Source of the DNA: Bacteroidota bacterium
Lineage (GTDB): Bacteria; Bacteroidota; Bacteroidia; Chitinophagales; Saprospiraceae
Assembly (NCBI GenBank): GCA_029561355.1
Contig: JAKQJD010000173.1
Location: 1 to 40,738, forward strand
Direction: 5' to 3'
DNA: 40,738 bases
The translations under genes and the position numbers were made by a program. Under the pieces are notes generated by a model that was not told where the DNA came from, did no database searches, and worked only from the letters and a program-made list of their open reading frames with translations. This document shows, in pieces, positions 9,883 through 17,684 of the stretch (within the stretch, counting starts at the first letter, position 1; each line of letters opens with the position of its first letter).

Positions 9883-11988
9883 ATGAAAAAAAGATTGGAT
9901 ATACGGGTGTTCCTGCTGGCGGCCCTCCTGGCTTTGCCGGCTTCTTTTTTTGCCCAAACCGGCAGAACGGACTCGCTGCGGCAGCAACTGGCGCTGTCCA
10001 GACAGGATACCCAGCGCGTCAATCTGCTCACGGAACTGGCCTGGGATATCAACGAAGCGCATACCGACGAATCGGCCTCGTTGTTACAGGAAGCCGTCAG
10101 CCTGTCGCAAAAACTGAAATACCCTAAAGGTGAAGCCGTTGCCTGGAACGGCCTGGGCGTGGTGGAAGAGATTCGCGGCAACCTCGCGCAGGCAGAAATT
10201 TTTTACAAAAAAGCGCTGGATATCCGCCGTGTCCTGAAAGATTTGCACGACCTGGGCGCCTCGCTCAACAACCTCGGCGTGCTCAATGAAATGACGGGCC
10301 ATTTCGATACCGCTCTGGTATTTCACCGGGAAAACCTGCTCATTCAGCAGCAACTGCGCGACACGGTGAAAATCGCGCGCGCCCTCTTCAACCTCGCCGC
10401 TGCCTACCAGGAAATGGGCCTGTACCCCGAAGCGCAAAGCAACCTGCTCGAAGCCCGCCTGATCCTCGAAGCCCGCAACGACCGTGACGGTATGGCCAAA
10501 GTGTACTCCCAACTCGGCCACCTGCAACTCGAACTCGACCGCTACCCCGACGCCCTGAAATGGTATGCGCAGTCGCTGCAACTGCGCGAACGCCTGAACG
10601 ACCCCGCCCGGCTGGCGGAAGCGCTCACCGATTACGCCAATGCGCTCGATGAAGTGGATTCGTCCCGCATAGCACTCGGGTTTTATCAGCGCGCTCTGCA
10701 ACTGTGGAAAAAACTGGACGACCTGCCGGGTCAGGCAAATGTGTACACCAATATGGGCGATGCATACAAGCACATCGGTCATTACGTCGCTGCGCTCAAT
10801 TACCTGCAACAGGCAGAAAAAATCAGCCTTTCGCTCGATGACAAACAGGCGCTCATGGAAGTGTACAACACCATCGGCGATGTGCATTATCGCGCCGGAC
10901 GGCAGGAGCAGGCACTGGAATACGTGCGGAAATACTACAACATCGCCCGGGAAACAGGCGACGAAAAATACGTGCAGGGGGCCTACAAGGACTTTGCGGA
11001 AGTGTATGCGCGTATGGGTAATTTCGCCGAAGCCTACAACTGGCGCGTACAATACGACAGCCTGCGCTACCAGCGGCTCAACGAAAAGATCGGCACCGAT
11101 TTCGTGCGGAAAGAAGCCGTTTTTGCCGACCAGAAAAAACAGGAGGAAATAGAAGAGCAACGCCGTGAACTGCGTGTGCGAGATGCCGAACTGGCCTCCT
11201 CCAAAACCCGGCAGTGGGCGCTGTTGGGAGGCGCCGTACTGCTTTTGCTGCTGGCGGGACTGTTGTTCAACCGCAACCGCATCCGGGCGCGGGCCAACTC
11301 CGAACTGGCCGCCAAAAACCGCGCGATTCAGCTGGAACGCGAACGTGCCGACGGCCTGCTCATGAACATCCTGCCGGAGCGCACGGCACTCGAACTGAAA
11401 CTTCACAACAAGGTATTACCCGTTCGGTATGAATCGGTTACAGTCATGTTCACCGACTTCAAGAGCTTTACTACCATTGCCGAAACCATGTCGCCGGAAG
11501 CCCTGATTGCAGTGCTCGACGAATGTTTCCGGTTGTTTGATAGCATTATTGCGCGACACGGGCTGGAAAAAATAAAAACCATCGGCGATGCCTACATGTG
11601 TGCGGGCGGGTTGCCGACGGAAAATAAAACCCACGCCACCGATACGGTGAGCGCTGCGCTGGACATGCTGGAAGAACTGCGGCTGCTGATGCTGAAAAAA
11701 TCTTCGGAGCAGCAGGAACTGTTTGAAATGCGGATCGGGATACACACGGGCCCGGTGGTGGCCGGTGTGGTAGGCAGCCATAAATTTGCCTACGACATCT
11801 GGGGCGATACCGTCAATGTGGCTGCACGGCTGGAACAGGGCGGAGAGATCGGAAAGATCAATATTTCCGAAAACACTTACCAGCAGATCAAAGGCCGGTT
11901 CGACTGCACGTACAGGGGCCGCCTGGCCGCTAAAAACAAAGGAGAAATTGCAATGTACTTCGTAGAAGGCCCGAAAATGCAAAACTAA
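9883..11988 (+). CDS. TPR-domain membrane-bound class III adenylate cyclase
   Basis: Makes cyclic nucleotide, most likely cAMP from ATP. Order in the 701-aa product: signal peptide (MKKRLDIRVFLLAALLALPA, cleaved near FFAQ); about seven periplasmic tetratricopeptide repeats (about residues 55-395); a coiled coil (about 400-440); one transmembrane helix (about 444-464, WALLGGAVLLLLLAGLLF); and a cytosolic class III cyclase domain (about 505-695). Metal-binding Asp525 (FTDFKSFT) and Asp569 (TIGDAYM) are present. The ATP-selecting pair Lys563 (EKIKTIGD) and Asp638 (YDIWGDTVNV) is present, as are the transition-state Asn and Arg (TVNVAAR). It should therefore be an active adenylate rather than guanylate cyclase. 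The architecture implies that a periplasmic partner or ligand sensed by the TPRs controls the enzyme. The start is at 9883 because the 12 residues upstream weaken the signal peptide. Confidence 0.93.
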   Translation: MKKRLDIRVFLLAALLALPASFFAQTGRTDSLRQQLALSRQDTQRVNLLTELAWDINEAHTDESASLLQEAVSLSQKLKYPKGEAVAWNGLGVVEEIRGNLAQAEIFYKKALDIRRVLKDLHDLGASLNNLGVLNEMTGHFDTALVFHRENLLIQQQLRDTVKIARALFNLAAAYQEMGLYPEAQSNLLEARLILEARNDRDGMAKVYSQLGHLQLELDRYPDALKWYAQSLQLRERLNDPARLAEALTDYANALDEVDSSRIALGFYQRALQLWKKLDDLPGQANVYTNMGDAYKHIGHYVAALNYLQQAEKISLSLDDKQALMEVYNTIGDVHYRAGRQEQALEYVRKYYNIARETGDEKYVQGAYKDFAEVYARMGNFAEAYNWRVQYDSLRYQRLNEKIGTDFVRKEAVFADQKKQEEIEEQRRELRVRDAELASSKTRQWALLGGAVLLLLLAGLLFNRNRIRARANSELAAKNRAIQLERERADGLLMNILPERTALELKLHNKVLPVRYESVTVMFTDFKSFTTIAETMSPEALIAVLDECFRLFDSIIARHGLEKIKTIGDAYMCAGGLPTENKTHATDTVSAALDMLEELRLLMLKKSSEQQELFEMRIGIHTGPVVAGVVGSHKFAYDIWGDTVNVAARLEQGGEIGKINISENTYQQIKGRFDCTYRGRLAAKNKGEIAMYFVEGPKMQN

Positions 11989-11991
11989 AAA

Positions 11992-11999
11992 TACCTTTG
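11992..11999 (+). promoter_or_regulatory. Bacteroidota -7 element TACCTTTG upstream of gtrA-like gene
   Basis: An exact TAnnTTTG match beginning 4 nt after the cyclase stop and 52 nt before the GtrA-like ATG. It suggests separate transcription of the downstream gene with a leader of about 45 nt. Confidence 0.6.
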
Positions 12000-12050
12000 T
12001 GCGCTGCTAAAAACCCAAAAACACTTTTTTTACCTAGACCGTGCTGGAAT

Positions 12051-12434
12051 ATGCAGGAATTGTTTGTCAAACTGTTCAAATTCGGGGTAGTCGGCGCATC
12101 CGGCGTTGTGGTCGATTTCGGCATCACGTGGCTGTTAAAAGAGCGCCTGCAGGTGAATAAGTATTTCGCCAACAGTACAGGTTTTGCCTGTGCCGTATTG
12201 AGCAATTACCTCCTCAACAGGATATGGACTTTTCACAGCCATGATCCGAACGTAGCCGTACAGTTCACCAAATTCCTGGTGATCGCCCTGATCGGGCTGC
12301 TCCTGAACAACGGGATTATCTACGTGCTCACCGAACGCCAGGGCGCACGGTTTTACCCTGCCAAATTATTTGCAACAGGCATCGTGATGCTCTGGAATTT
12401 CTGGGCGAACTACACGTTCACCTTCCACGCCTGA
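12051..12434 (+). CDS. GtrA-like family membrane protein
   Basis: A 127-aa integral membrane protein with four predicted helices: KFGVVGASGVVVDFGITWLL, FACAVLSNYLLNRIWTF, FLVIALIGLLLNNGIIYVL, and LFATGIVMLWNFWANYTFTF. The NRIWTF motif after helix 2 and the C-terminal NFWANYTFTF are typical of GtrA/PF04138. Members are linked to flipping of lipid-linked sugars (O-antigen glucosylation, teichoic or arabinogalactan decoration), but the substrate here is unknown. The start at 12051 (MQELFVKLFKFG) fits family length; the earlier in-frame codons lie in the leader. It is convergent with the cold shock gene, with only 6 bp between the two stops. Confidence 0.88.
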   Translation: MQELFVKLFKFGVVGASGVVVDFGITWLLKERLQVNKYFANSTGFACAVLSNYLLNRIWTFHSHDPNVAVQFTKFLVIALIGLLLNNGIIYVLTERQGARFYPAKLFATGIVMLWNFWANYTFTFHA

Positions 12435-12440
12435 GCCTGT

Positions 12441-12632
12441 TTACATCACCTTTACTTCCACGGCCGTCATACCTTTTTTGCCGCGTTTGGTTTCAAACGT
12501 GACAGCATCGCCATTTCTGATTTTGTCGACCAGCCCGGTGATGTGTACGAAAACTTCCTGTCCGGTTCCTTCTTCGACGATGAAACCATATCCTTTGGAC
12601 TCGTTGTAAAATTTAACGGTTCCCTTGTACAT
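12441..12632 (-). CDS. Cold shock protein (CspA family)
   Basis: A 63-aa single OB-fold RNA/ssDNA chaperone. RNP1 is KGYGFI (residues 13-18) and RNP2 is VFVHI (27-31). The protein starts MYKGTVKFYNESKGYGFI, and its charged basic end (FETKRGKKGMTAVEVKVM) is common in Bacteroidota Csp proteins. It binds nucleic acid without sequence stringency and melts RNA structure. An exact -7 element lies 44 nt upstream. The leader is short (about 35 nt), so there is no room for the long cold-sensing leader of E. coli cspA. Confidence 0.95.
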   Translation of the reverse strand: MYKGTVKFYNESKGYGFIVEEGTGQEVFVHITGLVDKIRNGDAVTFETKRGKKGMTAVEVKVM

Positions 12633-12675
12633 TGAAAAAAATTTAAAATGAGGAATAAAATGGCTGTGGCCGCCG

Positions 12676-12683
12676 CAAAATTA
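12676..12683 (-). promoter_or_regulatory. Bacteroidota promoter of the cold shock gene (TAATTTTG)
   Basis: On the minus strand TAATTTTG matches TAnnTTTG. About 20 nt further upstream lies TTTC, a 3/4 match to the -33 TTTG. The start codon at 12632 is about 44 nt downstream. Confidence 0.65.
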
Positions 12684-12752
12684 TAAAATCGGAGCTACAA
12701 TCCGAAAGTGCTGTTCCACCAAATTCAAATTATACCGGGAAGCAGAATCGTT

Positions 12753-12760
12753 TAACTTTG
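12753..12760 (+). promoter_or_regulatory. Bacteroidota -7 element TAACTTTG of the molybdenum hydroxylase operon
   Basis: An exact TAnnTTTG match 24 nt before the ATG at 12785, implying a very short leader. No clear -33 element. It argues for the 12785 start, because the upstream TTG (12758) lies inside the promoter. Confidence 0.6.
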
Positions 12761-12784
12761 CCAGAACTATACCTTACCGATACC

Positions 12785-13252
12785 ATGAAACAGTCTTATA
12801 CCCTTGTGGTCAACGGCCATTCCCACACCGTCGAAGCAGAACCCGATATGCCGCTGCTGTGGGTGCTGCGCGACTTTTTACAACTCACCGGCACCAAATT
12901 CGGCTGCGGCGTGGCCTCCTGCGGCGCCTGCACGGTGCTGGTAAATGGAGAGGCTACACGTTCCTGCATCGTACAAATGCAAAATACCGCCGGGCTGCGC
13001 ATCACCACCATCGAAGGCCTGTCGCCCGACGGCAGCCATCCCGTGCAGAAAGCCTGGGAAGAAGTGAGTGTTCCGCAATGCGGCTACTGCCAGGCCGGGC
13101 AAATGATGACGCTGGCCGGACTGCTGCACCAGCACAAAAAACCTACCGAAGAACAGATCAGCACGGCTATGGATGGTGTGCTCTGCCGTTGCGGCACCTA
13201 TCAGCGAATCCGCGAGGCTGCTATGAAAGCGGTGGAAGCAATGAATAAATGA
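12785..13252 (+). CDS. 2Fe-2S subunit of a xanthine dehydrogenase-family molybdenum hydroxylase
   Basis: A 155-aa small subunit that carries electrons from the molybdenum site of the partner encoded next to it. An N-terminal plant-type ferredoxin domain has the cluster Cys in KFGCGVASCGACTVL plus a later Cys (RSCIVQ). A C-terminal helical domain carries the second 2Fe-2S cluster in CGYCQAGQ and CRCGTY. This two-cluster layout is that of CoxS, IorA and XDH domain 1. The start at 12785 (MKQSYTLVVNGH) follows an exact -7 element. It has no signal peptide and would be exported piggyback with the Tat-tagged large subunit. The gap to the next gene is 68 nt and contains a truncated repeat. Confidence 0.93.
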   Translation: MKQSYTLVVNGHSHTVEAEPDMPLLWVLRDFLQLTGTKFGCGVASCGACTVLVNGEATRSCIVQMQNTAGLRITTIEGLSPDGSHPVQKAWEEVSVPQCGYCQAGQMMTLAGLLHQHKKPTEEQISTAMDGVLCRCGTYQRIREAAMKAVEAMNK

Positions 13253-13261
13253 TGAATAGGG

Positions 13262-13299
13262 GAGATGAGTATCTGAATTCGAATCCTCGCATCCTCAAA
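13262..13299. repeat. Truncated copy of the GAGGATTT-type repeat, inside the operon
   Basis: GAGATGAGT (13262-13270) followed after 11 nt by AATCCTCGCATCCTCAAA (13282-13299) reproduces the loop and right arm of the element at 9220-9309. The left arm is missing, so no long hairpin can form here. It lies in the 68-nt gap between the two hydroxylase subunit genes. Confidence 0.75.
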
Positions 13300-13320
13300 A
13301 CTAGACCCAACGTTGCACAC

Positions 13321-15528
13321 ATGACCAAAACGTCCATTTCCCGCCGCCAGTTCGTCAAACTTTCGGCATTCACAAGCACCGGCCTGGTGCTGGGCTTCTC
13401 GCTCACCGGGTTTCCGGCTGCTGCCATGAGCCCTGCGGGCGACTGCGATTTTTTTCAGCCCAATGCGTTTCTGCGCATCGACAAATCGGGACTTGTGACC
13501 ATTCTCGTCGGCAGGCAGGAAATGGGGCAGGGCGTGAATATTTCGCTGCCTATGATCGTAGCGGAGGAACTGGAAGTGGATTTTCAAAAAATAAAAACGG
13601 ACATCGCACCTTTCGGCTCCCTGAAAGAAGGTGCGCACGATACCGGCGGAAGTCAGAGCGTAACCGGCGGCTGGGACGAATTGCGGCAGGCGGGCGCTAC
13701 TGCCAGAACCATGCTGGTCAGCGCCGCCGCCAAACGCTGGGGCGTGGATGAAAACCTCTGCAAAGCAGAAAAAGGCATTGTTGTACATACCGTCAGCGGC
13801 AACAGTTTGTCATACGGCGACCTGGCCTGCGAAGCCGCCGCGTTGCCTGTTCCGCCGGTAGTGGCGCTGAAAGACGGGAAAGATTACAAACTCATCGGGA
13901 AAAACCAGTATAAGAAGAGCCTGAAAGAAGTGTTGACGGGCAAGGCCAAATATGGCATCGACCTGAAAGTGCCCGGCATGCTGTACGCCGTAGCGGAGCG
14001 CTGCCCGGTGCTGGGTGGCTCACTGGAATCGCTGGACGACAGTGAGACCCTGGCCGTTCCAGGCGTGGTGAAAGTGGTGCGTTACACCGGCACGGGTATT
14101 CCGATGAATGTGCGCCCCGGCGTCGCCGTGATAGCCACTGATATCTGGGCAGCCATGAAAGGCCGCAGGTTGCTGAAAATCAAGTGGAACGAAGGCGCCC
14201 AAAACACGGAAAGCACCGAACAGTTATTCAAAACCTTTGCCGCAACCGCCAAAAAACAACCCAAACAGGTGGTGCACACCGCCGGCGATACCGCCAAAAC
14301 CAAAGCGCCCGCATCGAGAACCCTTACGGCTACCTATTCGGCGCCGTTTCTGGCGCATGCCCAAATGGAACCGATCAACTGCATCGCCGAAGTGAAAGGC
14401 GACCGCTGCGAATTCTGGGGCGGACTACAACTGCCCGACTGGGCGGTGTCTACCATAGCCACCGAATGCAGTATTCCCAAAGCCAACATCAAGGTGAATC
14501 TTGCGCTCATGGGCGGCGCATTCGGCCGGCGGCTCCAGTTCGATTTTGCGATCGAAGCCGTTAAAATTGCCCAGCAGGCCGACAAACCGGTCAAAGTGAT
14601 CTGGGACCGGATGGACGATATTCGTTTCGATAACTACCGACCCGCCAATTACCACCGACTCCAGGCCAAATGGGATACCGCCGGTAACCTGCAATCCTGG
14701 GAGCACCACGTGCTCACTACTTCCATTGCCCGGATGGTGGAAGGCCCCGAAGCAAAAGACCTTTCCGAAATGCTGGGTGGTGCGCACAAGGATTTCTGGT
14801 ATGCCGTTCCGAATGTAAAAACGTCCTACACGCCTGTCGATTTCAACCTGCAACGCGGCTGGCTGCGTGGCGTCGAGCCGGTGGTTAATGTATTTGCAGT
14901 GGAATGCTTTATCGATGAAATAGCGCAAAAACTAAAAAAAGATCCGCTTCAATACCGCCTGAGCCTGCTGGAAGGCCGCGAACCGTTCAAAGCCTACTGG
15001 GATAAAACGGTAGAACCTGCCCGCCTGGCGGGTGTGCTCAAACTGGCTGCCGAAAAAATCGGCTGGACGCAAAAACGCGCTGCCAATCGCTTCGTGGGCA
15101 TCGCGGGACATATGTTTTTCTGCGATTCCTACGCCGCCCACGCCATCGAAATCGAAATGACGGGACCGAAAAAATTCAAAATCCTGAAAATCGTGGCAAC
15201 AATCGATTGTGGCCTCGTCGTAAACCCTGACGGTATGAAAAACCAGATGGAAGGCGGCACCGTGTTCGGACTGGGCCAGGCATTGCGCAATGAAATCACG
15301 GTGGAAAACAGCCGCGTCGTGCAGGACGGATATTACACCTACGAACTCGCGCGCTACAAGGACGTGCCACAGATAGAGGTATACGCCGTACCCAGCGAAG
15401 CCAAACCGGGTGGCGCGGGCGAAGTCGGCGTAGCAACGATAAGCCCGGCGCTCTGCAATGCGCTGGCCGCTGCCGGCCGAAGACCGCACGCCCTGCCTAT
15501 TAAAAACGAAGGCTTCGAATGGCTTTAA
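13321..15528 (+). CDS. Molybdopterin-binding subunit, isoquinoline 1-oxidoreductase/aldehyde oxidase type, Tat-exported
   Basis: The large MoCo subunit (735 aa) of a periplasmic molybdenum hydroxylase oxidising an aldehyde or N-heterocycle; the substrate is unknown. The start at 13321 gives a Tat signal (MTKTSISRRQFVKLSAFTST, with twin Arg), and the 24 upstream in-frame codons fall in repeat DNA. MoCo contacts are recognisable: GRQEMGQGV, DTGGSQSVTGGW, GGAFGRR, and the C-terminal GGAGEVG with the probable catalytic Glu701. There is no FAD subunit gene, which matches the two-subunit IorAB-type enzymes that pass electrons to a cytochrome or another membrane acceptor rather than NAD. No fused cytochrome is present, so the acceptor must be encoded elsewhere. 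The stop codon overlaps the first base of a 40-nt-arm inverted repeat. Confidence 0.92.
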   Translation: MTKTSISRRQFVKLSAFTSTGLVLGFSLTGFPAAAMSPAGDCDFFQPNAFLRIDKSGLVTILVGRQEMGQGVNISLPMIVAEELEVDFQKIKTDIAPFGSLKEGAHDTGGSQSVTGGWDELRQAGATARTMLVSAAAKRWGVDENLCKAEKGIVVHTVSGNSLSYGDLACEAAALPVPPVVALKDGKDYKLIGKNQYKKSLKEVLTGKAKYGIDLKVPGMLYAVAERCPVLGGSLESLDDSETLAVPGVVKVVRYTGTGIPMNVRPGVAVIATDIWAAMKGRRLLKIKWNEGAQNTESTEQLFKTFAATAKKQPKQVVHTAGDTAKTKAPASRTLTATYSAPFLAHAQMEPINCIAEVKGDRCEFWGGLQLPDWAVSTIATECSIPKANIKVNLALMGGAFGRRLQFDFAIEAVKIAQQADKPVKVIWDRMDDIRFDNYRPANYHRLQAKWDTAGNLQSWEHHVLTTSIARMVEGPEAKDLSEMLGGAHKDFWYAVPNVKTSYTPVDFNLQRGWLRGVEPVVNVFAVECFIDEIAQKLKKDPLQYRLSLLEGREPFKAYWDKTVEPARLAGVLKLAAEKIGWTQKRAANRFVGIAGHMFFCDSYAAHAIEIEMTGPKKFKILKIVATIDCGLVVNPDGMKNQMEGGTVFGLGQALRNEITVENSRVVQDGYYTYELARYKDVPQIEVYAVPSEAKPGGAGEVGVATISPALCNALAAAGRRPHALPIKNEGFEWL

Positions 15529-15660
15529 AACAGTGCGAAGTCGTCAGTACGAAGTGCGAAGTCCATGTTCACTCGAATGTCATGGACTTCGCACTTCGCA
15601 CTGACGACTTCGCACTGTTTCCAGACTTCGTACTTCGCACTGACGACTTCGCACTTTTTT
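15528..15660. repeat. 40-nt-arm inverted repeat (AGTGCGAAGTCGTC units) between convergent genes
   Basis: Left arm 15528-15567 and right arm 15581-15620 are reverse complements over 40 nt with one mismatch, around a 13-nt loop. A third partial copy of the right arm follows at 15622-15654 and ends in TTTTTT (15655-15660). The left end overlaps the TAA of the MoCo subunit gene. The right end overlaps the TAA of kup on the other strand. The element therefore fills the space between two convergent stop codons exactly and probably works as a bidirectional terminator. Confidence 0.88.
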
Positions 15661-17608
15661 ACTTATTGTCCCTTCGTGATACGCGCCGCAAATTCACGTC
15701 TTTTACCGGCTGCAACAACAGGGGCGCCTGTTCTTCTTCCACCGAGTCGGAGTCGAGGCCGAACCAGTTTTTAGGGGAAGAAACCCAGCCTTTCACCGTG
15801 AGGTAAACGCTCAGGATAAGTTGATCTTTCCAGGGAAGTTCGTTTTCGTTGCTGAGAAATTCCTGAATGATCACGAAACGGAAATCCCCCGTCGGGTATT
15901 TGCTGGCAGAGGAGTGGTAACGCGAATAAATCGTAAGTTCCTCATTTTCAACAAGTTCCTGTACCACGCGATTCATGAACACATTCATGCGCTGCTGCAC
16001 GCGAAAGCCCAGGCGGAAGTTGACCTTGTACACGTCATCCGGCGCGATGGTATTTACCTCGTATTCCAGCGTATAGGGTTCATCGGTCGTTTCGATATGG
16101 ACAAACCAGTACACGTCGGCGCGTTTGGGTTGGGTTTGCAGGATGGAGTAGAGTACTTTTTCCTCCACTTTCTTGTGGTTTTTGGCGCCGCTCAAAAACA
16201 CCAGATTGGTGGCGTACTTCGGAATGTCGGAATCGTTGCTCAGGGAAATCAGTTGATCGAGATAATCCTTGATCTTGACTTCATCGTTGTAGCGGCTGCG
16301 TATCCTGCGGGCCGTAATCCAGAGCAGCATCATGCCGAATAGCAGGGCGCCCATGATGACCGTGACGTAGCCGCCGTCGAAAAATTTAAGTGTATTGGCA
16401 ATGAAAAAACTGCCTTCCCAGGCCAGGTAAAACACCAGAAACAGCCAGATGAGCCCCGATTTAAAGCGATGAATGACCATCCAGTTGGAAAGCAGGATCG
16501 TACTGCACAGCATGGTAACCACCACGGAAAGCCCGTATGCCGCTTCCATTTGCGAACTGTGTTTGAAGAAAAATACAACGCTCACACAACCCAGCCACAA
16601 AAACGTATTCACGGAAGGAATGTAAATCTGCCCTTTCATATTCGTCGGGAACCTTACCGTCATTTTCGGTAAAAATCCCAGGCGGATCGCTTCCGAAGCC
16701 AGGGTAAAAGATCCCGAAATCATCGACTGACTGGCGATAATGGCTGCGAAAGTGGCAATGATAATTCCCGGCCACAAAAACCAGTCGGGCATGATTCCGA
16801 AAAACGGGTTTTCGTCCAATGGTTTTCCGGTATGGTGGAGCAGCCAGGCAGCCTGACCGAAATAATTGAGCAGCAGGCAAATTTTTACATAAATCCAGCT
16901 GATCCGGATGTTTTCCCGACCGCAATGACCCAGGTCGGCATACAATGCTTCGGCCCCTGTGGTGCAGAGAAAAACTGCGCCCAGCACAACGAGCATACTC
17001 GGACTGTTTCGGAGGAGTTTAATGCCCATCATGGGGTTGATAGCATGAAAAACGTCGGGTTCGTAGATGGCCTGGCTGATGCCCAGTACGCCGAGCATAC
17101 TGAACCAGACGAACATCACAGGCCCGAACCCTTTCCCCACGGCTACCGTCCCGAAGCGCTGAATGAAAAAAAGAATACAAATAATGGTGACGGTGATCGG
17201 TATCGTCGGGATGCCCGGATACTGAATTGCCAGCCCTTCGATGGCGGAAGAAACAGTGATGGGAGGTGTGATCATCCCTTCCGCAAGTACGGCTGCCCCA
17301 CCTAGCAATGCCGGGAACATAAGCCAGCGCTGCCTGCGTTTCACCAGAGAATACAGCGAAAAAATGCCGCCTTCTCCTTTATTGTCGGCGCGAAGTACCA
17401 GCCAGACATACTTGATGGTCGTTTGAATGGTCAGGGTCCAGAACACCAGCGATACGCCGCCCAGCACAACCAGCCTGTCAATTATATTGCCTTCTCCTAC
17501 AACTGCTTTCATTACGTAAAGCGGAGAAGTACCAATGTCGCCGAAAATAATACCGAGCGTAATGAAGACACCTGCTACAGAAAGGCGGTGTTGGCCGTGA
17601 TTGCTCAT
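15659..17608 (-). CDS. kup: Kup-type low-affinity potassium transporter
   Basis: A 649-aa K+/H+ symporter of the KUP/HAK/KT family. The N-terminus GVFITLGIIFGDIGTSPLYVMKAVVG is the hallmark first helix of the family, with the GDIGTSPLY signature. Twelve hydrophobic segments fill about residues 10-430; FFIQRFGT and LYADLGHCGRENIRISW are also family-typical. The cytosolic tail after about 435 ends in an acidic/basic stretch (EEEQAPLL, RRVSRRDNK). The start at 17608 (MSNHGQHRLSVAG) is supported by an exact -7 element about 27 nt upstream. The stop codon is the edge of the long inverted repeat. It is divergent from the PUL regulator. Confidence 0.96.
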   Translation of the reverse strand: MSNHGQHRLSVAGVFITLGIIFGDIGTSPLYVMKAVVGEGNIIDRLVVLGGVSLVFWTLTIQTTIKYVWLVLRADNKGEGGIFSLYSLVKRRQRWLMFPALLGGAAVLAEGMITPPITVSSAIEGLAIQYPGIPTIPITVTIICILFFIQRFGTVAVGKGFGPVMFVWFSMLGVLGISQAIYEPDVFHAINPMMGIKLLRNSPSMLVVLGAVFLCTTGAEALYADLGHCGRENIRISWIYVKICLLLNYFGQAAWLLHHTGKPLDENPFFGIMPDWFLWPGIIIATFAAIIASQSMISGSFTLASEAIRLGFLPKMTVRFPTNMKGQIYIPSVNTFLWLGCVSVVFFFKHSSQMEAAYGLSVVVTMLCSTILLSNWMVIHRFKSGLIWLFLVFYLAWEGSFFIANTLKFFDGGYVTVIMGALLFGMMLLWITARRIRSRYNDEVKIKDYLDQLISLSNDSDIPKYATNLVFLSGAKNHKKVEEKVLYSILQTQPKRADVYWFVHIETTDEPYTLEYEVNTIAPDDVYKVNFRLGFRVQQRMNVFMNRVVQELVENEELTIYSRYHSSASKYPTGDFRFVIIQEFLSNENELPWKDQLILSVYLTVKGWVSSPKNWFGLDSDSVEEEQAPLLLQPVKDVNLRRVSRRDNK

Positions 17609-17634
17609 TGTTTGTTGTATTGCTTTATAACGGG

Positions 17635-17642
17635 CAAATGTA
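17635..17642 (-). promoter_or_regulatory. Bacteroidota -7 element TACATTTG of kup
   Basis: An exact match to TAnnTTTG on the minus strand, 27 nt upstream of the kup ATG. The nearest TTTTTG further upstream is about 24 nt away, slightly long for a -33 box. Confidence 0.6.
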
Positions 17643-17684
17643 TAAAGGAGTGGTGTTGATTTTTGTCAAAAACATTAAAATACC

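Noticed and set aside
3388..15660. CRISPR array as an explanation for the tandem-unit repeats
   Set aside because: Units are too short and degenerate, spacers are absent, and no cas genes are present.
15519..15806. Plus-strand frames over 15530-15800 with repeated ALRTDDFA-like peptides
   Set aside because: They translate the inverted repeat and the antisense of kup; the peptide repeat simply reflects the DNA repeat.
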